In this document: one piece after another, positions 25,617 to 30,685 of the stretch | Numbering within the stretch: the first letter of the stretch is position 1 | How the letters are laid out: each line of letters starts with the position of its first letter | Origin: a virus | Direction: 5' to 3' (one strand) | Length of the DNA: 30,685 nt | Virus record (IMG/VR): IMGVR_UViG_3300030329_002408 | Span: 1-30,685 of that record | Notes under the pieces: model-generated | Told to the model about the DNA's origin: nothing | Databases searched by the model: none | Seen by the model: only the letters and a program-made list of their open reading frames with translations | Translations under genes and position numbers: made by a program

Positions 25617-25947
25617 TTCGAGGGTCTTTTATTGGGAATCCTGTTTCGGCTGCCCATTGATGTATTCTATCTAAATATTCGCTAAACTCATCCCTGTTTA
25701 AATCTTTAGTAGACTTTATTTTAAATTTTCGCTTACATACTTCGTGCATTTCATCAGAATGATACCCGCATTGTTTTCCAAACTCCGTAAGCATTGTCCA
25801 ATAGTAGTTATTTTGAGCAGTATTGCGCTTATTTGTGGGTTTTATGTCAATATATACCTCACCTTCAGATTCATATAAAAACTTCCTTAAACCCTCAGTA
25901 TCGTGCCATTCTATTTTTCCGTCTTTTATGTTAGCCGTGAACCTCAT
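25600..25947 (-). CDS. NinB-like recombination accessory protein (115 aa)
   Basis: The pattern 'KRNTAQNNYYWTMLTE' followed by 'STKDLNRDEFSEYLDRIHQW' resembles the NinB/DUF1367-type phage family found beside recombination genes ('KRS-AQN--YW', then 'ST--L---EF--Y---I--WA'). I chose ATG 25947 because GCGGAG lies 7 bases upstream; frames open further up would take in the preceding gene. NinB proteins bind DNA and act with annealing recombinases, consistent with ERF, RusA and nuclease genes in the same operon. The family call is moderate. It is the last gene of the minus-strand block in this direction. Confidence 0.65.
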   Translation of the reverse strand: MRFTANIKDGKIEWHDTEGLRKFLYESEGEVYIDIKPTNKRNTAQNNYYWTMLTEFGKQCGYHSDEMHEVCKRKFKIKSTKDLNRDEFSEYLDRIHQWAAETGFPIKDPRTTRLP

Positions 25948-26359
25948 ATACAAACTCCGCATTATTTTTAATTCTTTCTGTAGGGCATAGATATGCTTTT
26001 TTAGATTTAGTATCGCCCTTTCCAACAAATTCTCTTAATGGTAGTCCTTTTATGGCTTCTCTTATTCTGTATGGTGTTGTCCATATTTCGCATTTACCAT
26101 CAAATATAACCCAATAGTCAGCTTCCGTAGTAGATAGCGCAGAGGGTTTACCGCCAAATTCCACTTCGATGACATAATTACCCGTGTGTTGCGATTTCAT
26201 GTCCTGTTTTACTTCGATGCGAACACCAATCTCAGGAACATATAAATCATATCCCTTGAAATAACCTTCTATTTTTTTCGCTTTTGGGTATCGTCTTTGA
26301 ACTTTTTTAAGTATGTGTTTCTCAAGTGTTTCCCCGACTATTAAATCATTCTGGAACAA
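25931..26359 (-). CDS. PD-(D/E)xK-type nuclease (142 aa)
   Basis: The core 'GYDLYVPEIGVRIEVKQD' carries D38, then E49 and K51 in 'IEVK', the signature of PD-(D/E)xK nucleases. It is followed by a strand-rich segment and 'ADYWVIFDGK', seen in small phage nucleases of this fold. A helix with 'E10' before the core fits the first motif. It probably cuts branched or damaged DNA during recombination or helps process concatemers; the substrate is unknown. The start is TTG at 26359 with AAGGAG 5-6 bases upstream, a good SD. It overlaps the HNH-type gene by 14 bases. Confidence 0.72.
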   Translation of the reverse strand: MFQNDLIVGETLEKHILKKVQRRYPKAKKIEGYFKGYDLYVPEIGVRIEVKQDMKSQHTGNYVIEVEFGGKPSALSTTEADYWVIFDGKCEIWTTPYRIREAIKGLPLREFVGKGDTKSKKAYLCPTERIKNNAEFVYEVHG

Positions 26360-26600
26360 AGTATCTCCTTATTAAGTTAAAAGCATCTTTCCATAAATTT
26401 ATACCATACTTGTTTTCAAATTTCTCATTTCCTGCCTGATGTCGCTCTGAATGATGTATTCTACATAGAGGAACACAGGAATAATCTTTCTTTTCCGTAC
26501 CTGCTCCACCCATTCCACGAGCTTCCAAGTGATCTGGATCGCACGGCTGTAAACCACATACAAGACATGGCTGTTTGCGAATGTAGTCAAGATATTTCAT
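26346..26600 (-). CDS. HNH-type zinc protein (84 aa)
   Basis: Cysteine and histidine residues fit a compact HNH/DUF968-type finger: C12-x2-C15, D23-H24, C46-x2-H49-H50 and H54. The order CxxC, DH, CxxHH matches phage HNH proteins that sit near RusA and Nin-type genes ('CL-CG-----DP-H--A-G--G---K-----VPLC--HH---H'). It is short but complete for this family. It is probably a DNA-nicking enzyme or DNA-binding accessory in recombination. The ATG at 26600 overlaps the upstream gene's stop by 4 bases. Confidence 0.8.
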   Translation of the reverse strand: MKYLDYIRKQPCLVCGLQPCDPDHLEARGMGGAGTEKKDYSCVPLCRIHHSERHQAGNEKFENKYGINLWKDAFNLIRRYFVPE

Positions 26601-27151
26601 TGATGGCTTAATATTGCTCTCATTATTTCAGAATTATATGCAGTTGTGTATCTATCAATATATTTAGGCTCACATTCTTCTAATATGTGTTTATAACTAA
26701 CAAATCCACTATCTGATAAATTTATTAAAATGTCACGCTGACAATCATCTAAATATTCTTCTGTATCTATTAAATAATCAACATTTAATCGCTCAGAAAC
26801 ATGCAATCTCTCTTGTTTCTTTTGTGTTTCTTCTTCTTGAAATGTATTTTGACTTCTATTTCCTATGCTTTTACCTTTTTTTTCAAGATTTAAATAAAAT
26901 GGATCAAATCGTTTTTTTCGTTCTTCTTCTAATTTGCGCTGTTCTAAGGCTTTTTCTTTTATATTTAGAATTATTCTAAAATTATCTGATAAGATATAAA
27001 TAATATTATTATACATATTAATCTGTAATTGAGGTATTCCTTGCCCATTACACCAAGTTATATACCCATCTTCTGTTTCCTCTGTTTTATGGAATAATTT
27101 TAAAGTTTCTTCTAATGCAATTTGGTTATTAGATAAGTCGTTTAATTTCAT
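26597..27151 (-). CDS. Hypothetical protein (184 aa), possible DNA-replication accessory
   Basis: I do not recognise this family. The N-terminal third is mixed ('TEETEDGYITWCNGQGIPQL'). The middle (about residues 65-120) is rich in Lys, Glu, Gln and Arg and should be helical or disordered. The C-terminal third ('LNVDYLIDTEEYLDDCQRDI') is acidic and helical. No catalytic motif is visible. It starts in the stop of the RusA gene (4-base overlap), so it belongs to the recombination operon. Confidence 0.6.
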   Translation of the reverse strand: MKLNDLSNNQIALEETLKLFHKTEETEDGYITWCNGQGIPQLQINMYNNIIYILSDNFRIILNIKEKALEQRKLEEERKKRFDPFYLNLEKKGKSIGNRSQNTFQEEETQKKQERLHVSERLNVDYLIDTEEYLDDCQRDILINLSDSGFVSYKHILEECEPKYIDRYTTAYNSEIMRAILSHQ

Positions 27152-27558
27152 ATTTCTTGGATGACAACTTCTGTTCTCGGATCAGTTGAATACATTTTCT
27201 CTGCTTGTAGCATGCAAATCTGCGAATCATCGCATATCATCTGCGGTTGAATTATATCGGCAATTAGTTTAACGCAATTATCTAAATCGGGGATTGAGCC
27301 TTTATAAATTACATCCTTGTAGGCATCTTTTAACAAATGTGAATATTTACCCGATCTAAAGTGGTTTTTTGGTCTTTGAAAATAAAATATAGCCTTCATA
27401 TAAATATCGCCTTTAAGGGGCTTTTTTGGCTTGTATTTTGCAATTTGTAGCCATATCTGTTTTTTATCCTTGTAAGATGGGTCATACATTCGCCCATTTC
27501 TTGCTACTCTATGTCTTTTGAGTGCTATTGGTTGTCCTGTGATAGTGAATGAAATCAT
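27148..27558 (-). CDS. rusA: RusA-family Holliday junction resolvase
   Basis: This enzyme cuts four-way DNA junctions made during recombination and replication. The 'IPDLDNCVK' motif gives D91, D93, N94 and K97, and 'CDDSQI' gives D110/D111; these match the metal-binding Asp residues and Lys of E. coli RusA. The early 'GQPIALKRHR' matches the family's first strand. The length of 136 residues is close to normal (about 120). It overlaps both neighbours by 4 bases. The confidence is high because motif order and spacing agree. Confidence 0.92.
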   Translation of the reverse strand: MISFTITGQPIALKRHRVARNGRMYDPSYKDKKQIWLQIAKYKPKKPLKGDIYMKAIFYFQRPKNHFRSGKYSHLLKDAYKDVIYKGSIPDLDNCVKLIADIIQPQMICDDSQICMLQAEKMYSTDPRTEVVIQEI

Positions 27559-27905
27559 AATGCTCTATTGTTATAATCTTCAGAAGCAATAGTTAAATAA
27601 TTATTATTTTCCTTATATATTCTAACAGATTCAAACATTGATACAGGCGCTCCATCATATTGTTCATAATCACTAAATCCATATTGAAAATGAACAACAT
27701 AATGATCTACTATACCTTCATTTTCTTTCATTTTATAATATAACAAATCTATTTCTGCTTCATACCAAGCATCAGGTTTATTTGTAAAGTCCACAACTCC
27801 TGCTTTTGCAAACATAAAGCACGATTGGTTTACATATTCTACCAATTCATCTGATATGTGGTGTCTTTTAGGTATATATTTTGATATTATTACATTCTTA
27901 TTCAT
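27555..27905 (-). CDS. Hypothetical protein (116 aa)
   Basis: I do not recognise this protein. It is aromatic-rich (many Tyr and Phe) and probably alpha/beta, with 'YVVHFQYGFSDYEQYDGAP' in the middle. GGAG lies 6-7 bases before the ATG. There is no membrane segment or metal motif. It lies between a small lipoprotein gene and RusA, so a DNA role or host-interaction role cannot be separated. Confidence 0.6.
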   Translation of the reverse strand: MNKNVIISKYIPKRHHISDELVEYVNQSCFMFAKAGVVDFTNKPDAWYEAEIDLLYYKMKENEGIVDHYVVHFQYGFSDYEQYDGAPVSMFESVRIYKENNNYLTIASEDYNNRAL

Positions 27906-27924
27906 TTTTCTCCTTTATTTAAAA

Positions 27925-28071
27925 CTACTCAACTATTTTCACATAGCAGGGATTATAACTGCTATCTCCACAATCGCTACTACTTGCTTCAAGCGGTGTA
28001 AACGTGCAAGATACCATGAATATGGTAACAAGTGCAGTAAAATAACCCATTGCAAAATATAAATACTTCAT
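27925..28071 (-). CDS. Small predicted lipoprotein (48 aa)
   Basis: A lipoprotein signal is visible: 'MKYLYF', a hydrophobic core to residue 19, and 'MVSC' with the lipid-bearing Cys at 22. The mature part is only about 27 residues and has two more Cys ('SDCGDSSYNPCYVKIVE') that could form a disulfide. GGAGA lies 4-5 bases before the ATG. It sits in the early operon far from the lysis genes. Small phage lipoproteins made early can alter the host envelope, for example to block superinfection; that is inference. An o-spanin seems less likely at this position. Confidence 0.65.
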   Translation of the reverse strand: MKYLYFAMGYFTALVTIFMVSCTFTPLEASSSDCGDSSYNPCYVKIVE

Positions 28072-28169
28072 TCGTTCTCCTCTTCATCTAAACATTCATG
28101 GCACATCCTTTCTTCAGGGTCACCATTTAAATGATTATAATTATCTTCACATTTTATACAGGTAAACAT
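28068..28169 (-). CDS. Zinc-ribbon-like minigene (33 aa)
   Basis: This tiny gene reads CIKC at its start and CHEC near its end, spaced for one zinc-binding ribbon, with an acidic tail. AAGGAG lies 5-6 bases before the ATG, and its TGA overlaps the lipoprotein start by 4 bases. Its small size, the SD and the tight coupling together support it. It could be a DNA- or RNA-polymerase-binding peptide; the function is unknown. Confidence 0.6.
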   Translation of the reverse strand: MFTCIKCEDNYNHLNGDPEERMCHECLDEEENE

Positions 28170-28170
28170 A

Positions 28171-28323
28171 TTATCTCCTTATTGGTTCAGTTGGTCTTTT
28201 TACTTTAAATCCTATTTCTTGCAAGCAATCTAAAATCGTTCTCAAATCTTGATTATTACAAGAATCAGTACAATTATTTATAATTTCTAATATTTCTTGT
28301 CTTTCTATTTCATATTCTTTCAT
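28171..28323 (-). CDS. Small helical protein (50 aa)
   Basis: A short protein rich in Glu, Ile and Asn, with three cysteines at positions 18, 22 and 33. GGAGAAG lies 3-4 bases before the ATG. It is probably two helices ('EYEIERQEILEIINN' and 'DLRTILDCLQEIGF') followed by a basic end. No family was recognised. Its upstream neighbour overlaps it by 4 bases and the downstream minigene follows after one base. Confidence 0.55.
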   Translation of the reverse strand: MKEYEIERQEILEIINNCTDSCNNQDLRTILDCLQEIGFKVKRPTEPIRR

Positions 28324-28451
28324 TTCTTCTCCTTTTTCCTCTTTGTAGGTATGTCTAAATCTTCAAATTTATTCCATTGTCCTAAAATTGCGATTAACTG
28401 ACCATTTAAAAAAATATGTCCATTTCGCTCTAAATCAACTTGTACTTTCAT
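28320..28451 (-). CDS. Small protein (43 aa)
   Basis: A short protein with a strand-rich N-terminus ('MKVQVDLERNGHIFLNGQLI') and a Lys-rich tail. AGGAG lies 6 bases before the ATG. It directly follows the structured non-coding stretch, so that hairpin is at the 5' side of its ribosome binding site and could influence its translation. No family was recognised. Confidence 0.55.
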   Translation of the reverse strand: MKVQVDLERNGHIFLNGQLIAILGQWNKFEDLDIPTKRKKEKK

Positions 28452-28619
28452 TTTTCTCCTAAATTTTAGGGGGATGCCCTCAAAAACACCCCCCTATCCG
28501 ACGGATGCCTCTTGACACCCTATGTATGCTTCTTATGGTGAAGCGCAACCAATTATGAGCAGATTGCTTATTCGATATAGCGGATCGTTGTTCAAGGTTA
28601 ATAAACGAAGCGAACCTGC
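28452..28619. ncRNA. Structured non-coding stretch in the early operon
   Basis: About 168 bases with no ATG on the minus strand, clearly more GC-rich than the genes on both sides and full of complementary segments. Arms at 28467-28476 and 28487-28496 form a 10-bp stem. ATCCG-A-CGGAT lies at 28496-28506. GAGCAG (28557-28562) pairs with CTGCTC, whose end enters the next gene. On the plus strand TTGACA (28512-28517), a 16-base gap, then TATGGT (28534-28539) could be a promoter reading through that last structure. It could be a small RNA, a regulatory leader, or a replication or packaging site; the sequence alone cannot decide. Confidence 0.45.
28467..28496 (-). other. 10-bp hairpin upstream of the 43-aa gene
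   Basis: On the minus strand TAGGGGGGTG, a 10-base loop starting with TTTTT, then CATCCCCCTA. All ten positions pair if one G-U is allowed. Only three T follow, so it is a poor terminator. It ends about ten bases before the SD of the next gene. The design is like the hairpin behind the capsid gene: G-rich arm, loop ending in AAAAA on the plus strand, C-rich arm. Confidence 0.55.
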
Positions 28620-28814
28620 TCAATTCCTTCCTTTATAAAAATCCATTAGTGAAAACTTTAATTCCTTTGGTGGATATTCTTGTTCTAAACAGTCAGGACT
28701 ACAATATTTAAAAGTACCACCATTATTTATAACTGACCACGTTTGATTTCCATAATTAGAACCACATTTACAAAAATCATTACTTTCAAATATCAATGAT
28801 AGCTGATTGTTCAT
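28620..28814 (-). CDS. Zinc-finger-like small protein (64 aa)
   Basis: The cysteines in 'FCKCGSNYG' (CxC) and 'YCSPDCLEQE' (CxxxC) are spaced for a single zinc site with a beta hairpin between them ('TWSVINNGGTFKYC'), similar to small treble-clef or MYND-like fingers. The ATG at 28814 follows the stop of the upstream minigene by 3 bases, so it is coupled; the SD itself is weak. The function is unknown; it is one of a set of five paired-cysteine minigenes here. Confidence 0.65.
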   Translation of the reverse strand: MNNQLSLIFESNDFCKCGSNYGNQTWSVINNGGTFKYCSPDCLEQEYPPKELKFSLMDFYKGRN

Positions 28815-28817
28815 TTA

Positions 28818-28967
28818 CTAATTTTTTTTATACATTCGATTATAATCAGAAATACAACTCCTACACACATGATAATGACCTTGAAAATGCCTAACAAGTT
28901 CATCTTCATTGTAGATAGTTCCACAATCATCGCACTTTTTAGCGACTTGCGTAGTCCCATCATTCAC
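28818..28967 (-). CDS. Zinc-ribbon-like minigene (49 aa)
   Basis: Read from GTG 28967 this frame gives CDDC at residues 12-15 and CRSC at 36-39, with His at 28, 32 and 34: a convincing zinc finger or ribbon. The GTG lies inside the end of the upstream gene (8-base overlap) with AGAGG just before it. Two ATG codons nearby belong to another frame that lacks the cysteine pattern. The protein ends in a basic tail. The role is unknown. Confidence 0.6.
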   Translation of the reverse strand: MNDGTTQVAKKCDDCGTIYNEDELVRHFQGHYHVCRSCISDYNRMYKKN

Positions 28968-29187
28968 CCTCTGATTCAATCCAACTTTTATAGTTTTTAC
29001 CTTGTTTATAACTACTACCCCATACCTCTCTAAATGCGCACGTCTGACACATTTCTTTTATGAACTCCCTATCAAAGAAAGTGTACCAAGCATAAAATTT
29101 AGTGCTTCGTGGCTTGTTTTTGCAAAAGTGATTACAAATTGCAGTTTTCTTGCCTACATATTTCATGTTTCTACTAATGTCTTTCAT
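28960..29187 (-). CDS. Cysteine-rich small protein (75 aa)
   Basis: Cysteines in 'ICNHFC' (CxxxC) and 'MCQTC' (CxxC) suggest one zinc site around an aromatic-rich core ('STKFYAWYTFFDREF'). AGGAAC lies just before the ATG. It overlaps both neighbours by 8 and 14 bases. The N-terminus is basic and the C-terminus acidic. No family was recognised. Confidence 0.65.
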   Translation of the reverse strand: MKDISRNMKYVGKKTAICNHFCKNKPRSTKFYAWYTFFDREFIKEMCQTCAFREVWGSSYKQGKNYKSWIESEGE

Positions 29188-29314
29188 GTTCCTGTTCCTC
29201 TGTAAAACTAATCATGCAATCTTCACATAGCATCTGCTTATAACAAGTTTCACTTAAATCTATTTCATATTTAAAATCACCGCAATTATCACATAAATGT
29301 ACTCTTGCACTCAT
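29174..29314 (-). CDS. Zinc-ribbon-like minigene (46 aa)
   Basis: CDNC at residues 8-11 and CEDC at 30-33 form a standard zinc ribbon, with C24 between. The ATG overlaps the stop of the upstream gene by 4 bases (ATGA), and GGGGAAAA gives an SD. The C-terminus is acidic and His-containing ('TEEQEHERH'). Such small ribbon proteins in phage early regions are often transcription or host-takeover factors, but there is no direct evidence for this one. Confidence 0.62.
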   Translation of the reverse strand: MSARVHLCDNCGDFKYEIDLSETCYKQMLCEDCMISFTEEQEHERH

Positions 29315-29757
29315 TTTTTCCCCTTTAATATTTCTCTTATTTCTTCTGGTGTTGCAATATCTTCCTCATTTATAACAGGAGGAACATACGTTTTATATGC
29401 CCCTCTGTTATCTTCTATCGTGGGTTTTCCATTTCGCATGGCTTTAGCCATCCAATTATTTAGATATGTCTTAAAATTTGATTTTGCTTTATTCGGATTA
29501 GATAGAAGCCACATTTTAGCCGATTCTATTTCTTGATCCACATTTACATTAGGATATGCTTTTTTAAGTGCATCCATCCATTCCTCGTCAATCTTACTAA
29601 AAAAATCATTTATCTTGTCTTTATATGGTGCTGGTTTACTACCCTTTAATTCTGTTTTGGTATATTCCTGCAATAGATGGGCGAACACCTTTGAAGCATC
29701 CGCCCACCTTACTTCCTCACCCACCTTAATTTGTATTTTAAAACGGGAGATCATCAT
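29311..29757 (-). CDS. Replication-associated hypothetical protein (148 aa)
   Basis: The segment 'AYPNVNVDQEIESAKMWLLS' followed by 'NPNKAKSNFKTYLNNWM' matches the common C-terminal helical domain found at the ends of phage replication-organiser proteins ('YP-VD---E---A--WL--NP-K-KKN---FL--W'). The N-terminal half ('WADASKVFAHLLQEYTKTEL') may be a short helical or winged domain. The preferred start is ATG 29757, overlapping the SSB-like gene by 20 bases; a GTG at 29724 is possible. The frame is open further upstream but there it shadows the SSB-like gene. A role in replication is inferred. Confidence 0.62.
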   Translation of the reverse strand: MMISRFKIQIKVGEEVRWADASKVFAHLLQEYTKTELKGSKPAPYKDKINDFFSKIDEEWMDALKKAYPNVNVDQEIESAKMWLLSNPNKAKSNFKTYLNNWMAKAMRNGKPTIEDNRGAYKTYVPPVINEEDIATPEEIREILKGKK

Positions 29758-30013
29758 CTGCTGTTGTTTGAGGTTTTGAGTATTGTGGCTTTGGTGTTGC
29801 ATCTGAATTAGCTTTGCTATATTTCGCTGCTTCATCCATTGATTGAAATCCAAGTCCAAAATACGGATTCCCGTTCTTGTCCTTATTTACCCACAAGGAA
29901 GCCTTCATCACAGTCCCATTAATCATCACATCCCCTTTATAATCGGGTTGCTTTGATCCTTCTTCCTTGAAGGTATTTTTGAATAAATTACCGCTATTGT
30001 TTTTAGTTGCCAT
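29738..30013 (-). CDS. Small SSB-like protein with DDDLPF tail (91 aa)
   Basis: The C-terminus 'DDDLPF' copies the acidic tip of bacterial single-stranded DNA-binding proteins ('DDDIPF'), which recruits helicases, nucleases and polymerase parts. Before it is a Pro/Gln/Ser/Lys-rich linker, as in SSB. The N-terminal about 65 residues are strand-rich ('GDVMINGTVMKASLWVNKDK', then 'GNPYFGLGF') and could be a minimal OB-like domain, but they are shorter than normal SSB. It lies next to the ERF annealing gene, fitting a recombination partner. It could instead be a decoy that binds host SSB partners. Confidence 0.7.
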   Translation of the reverse strand: MATKNNSGNLFKNTFKEEGSKQPDYKGDVMINGTVMKASLWVNKDKNGNPYFGLGFQSMDEAAKYSKANSDATPKPQYSKPQTTADDDLPF

Positions 30014-30015
30014 CT

Positions 30016-30600
30016 CTATCCTTTCTCTTTATGTTTTTCTTTATAATTATCCACATGATCCTGCATCCTGCGTAATCCTGCCTTTGCCTGTGGTTCTGTG
30101 GTTAATGTTTTCCACCATTTATTTATCTTCTGCTTTTCACCCTCATAAGCACCAGAGTTTAAAAGCTCTTGATACATTGCTTTCTGCCCCTCTGTAATGG
30201 TGTAGGTATTATCCATTGAATCAGCATCTTTCACATCATCTATTGCAAAAAGTCCATTACAAGCATATTTTCTTGCATAGCTTGATGCACTACCTGTGAT
30301 TTGAGATTCATCCATACCTTTTTTTACTTCTGTTTCCCTCGCCCAACCATCAACGGAGATTGATTCATCCCCTTTTATAATAGAGGCAGTTGCTTTTATG
30401 TAATGGCGATCTCCAACAAGCTCCATGCTATCAGTTATATTTATAATGCAACCCGTCTGCTCAAGTAGTGGTTTAAGTCCCTCAAGTATGCCCTCTAAAT
30501 TTCTGTAAGAATAATTACCGAAATTATTAGTCATGTTCTTGGGTGCTTTTAAATTTACTTGAATATAATTCAAACACTCCTGCAATGAGTTATTTTTCAT
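30016..30600 (-). CDS. erf: ERF-family single-strand annealing protein
   Basis: This recombinase pairs complementary single strands. Family features seen are 'NYSYRNLEGILEGLKPLLEQ' near the N-terminus, a central strand region, and 'GMDESQITGSASSYARKYAC' followed by 'NGLFAIDDVKDAD', which is the ERF hallmark. The C-terminal 60 residues form a charged variable tail. The start is ATG 30600 with AAGGAG 6-7 bases upstream; the frame is open for 18 more codons, but that part is a Lys/Asn-rich shadow of the upstream gene. The length of 194 residues is normal for ERF. Confidence 0.92.
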   Translation of the reverse strand: MKNNSLQECLNYIQVNLKAPKNMTNNFGNYSYRNLEGILEGLKPLLEQTGCIINITDSMELVGDRHYIKATASIIKGDESISVDGWARETEVKKGMDESQITGSASSYARKYACNGLFAIDDVKDADSMDNTYTITEGQKAMYQELLNSGAYEGEKQKINKWWKTLTTEPQAKAGLRRMQDHVDNYKEKHKEKG

Positions 30601-30685
30601 TTTTCTCCTTTTTCTGTTTATTTTTATTCTGTTTATTTTTAAATGGTGGTTCACTTAAAACCTCATTTACATATTTTTCAAATAG
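30590..30685 (-). CDS. 3' end of an upstream early gene (partial)
   Basis: An open frame enters from beyond the right edge and ends at TAA 30592-30590, giving 31 residues: a short 'FEKYVNEVLSEPPF' segment, then a Lys/Asn/Gln-rich basic tail. Its end overlaps the ERF start by 11 bases, matching the coupled style of this operon. Too little is present to name it. Confidence 0.5.
   Translation of the reverse strand, partial: LFEKYVNEVLSEPPFKNKQNKNKQKKEKNEK

Noticed and set aside
25948-26028. Longer NinB-like protein starting at 26028
   Set aside because: The added part shadows the nuclease gene; GCGGAG is correctly placed for 25947.
28557-28622. Possible tRNA or tRNA-like fold formed by GAGCAG/CTGCTC arms
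   Set aside because: A seven-pair end stem can be drawn on the minus strand, but there is no T-arm with a TTCGA loop closed by a stem and no D-arm; only part of the length fits.
29758-29859. Extended N-terminus of the replication-associated protein
   Set aside because: It is Gln/His-rich and reads the SSB-like linker in another frame; the conserved domain starts later.
30601-30654. Extended N-terminus of the ERF protein from ATG 30654
   Set aside because: The added residues are Lys/Asn-rich and come from the shadow of the upstream gene; a strong AAGGAG sits just before ATG 30600.
1-30685. CRISPR array, insertion sequence, integrase or attachment site
   Set aside because: No regularly spaced direct repeats, no transposase or integrase motifs, and no terminal inverted repeats were seen on either strand.

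Overview
The window is part of the genome of a tailed double-stranded DNA phage. A large terminase, portal, scaffold, major capsid, tail tube, tail assembly chaperone with an apparent -1 frameshift, and tape measure gene together point to siphovirus morphology. The DNA is AT-rich, Shine-Dalgarno (SD) sites are frequent (GGAG or AGGAG), and most genes overlap by 1 to 26 bases. Several structural genes look like those of uncultured marine phages, in my judgement from sequence style; I could not search a database. The host is unknown. No integrase, repressor, transposase, tRNA or CRISPR array was seen. Both ends of the window cut a gene.

Layout. (1) Positions 1-3359, minus strand: terminase large subunit, portal, a 78-residue protein, a gpG-like virion morphogenesis protein and a partial gene, all overlapping. 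(2) Positions 3360-3488: an AT-rich divergent intergenic region with a perfect inverted repeat. (3) Positions 3489-10571, plus strand: scaffold, major capsid protein, two small head-region proteins, a 1525-residue protein with five LamG-like domains, and a 120-residue unknown. (4) Positions 10564-12162: lysis region, a GH24 lysozyme followed by five tiny overlapping genes, four with one predicted membrane segment. (5) Positions 12152-15523: three beta-rich virion proteins, probably fibre or decoration proteins. (6) Positions 15527-25616: neck and tail genes in the usual order (connector, terminator, tail tube, chaperone, tape measure, tail tip). (7) Positions 25600-30685, minus strand: replication and recombination genes. 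These are an ERF-type annealing protein, a small SSB-like protein ending in DDDLPF, a RusA resolvase, an HNH-type protein, a PD-(D/E)xK-type nuclease and a NinB-like protein. Between them lies a dense group of minigenes, several with paired-cysteine zinc-binding motifs, plus a small lipoprotein.

How it works together. The minus-strand right block looks like an early DNA-metabolism operon. The plus-strand middle is the late virion and lysis operon. The packaging genes are split off onto the minus strand and transcribed away from the capsid genes. Points of most interest are: the -1 frameshift signal in the tail chaperone genes, with a G-run, a 6-base spacer and a stem-loop; a structured non-coding stretch of 168 bases inside the early operon; two similar 10-bp hairpins in distant places; the zinc-ribbon minigene cluster; the LamG array beside the capsid gene; and a dockerin-like calcium loop in the largest tail-tip protein.
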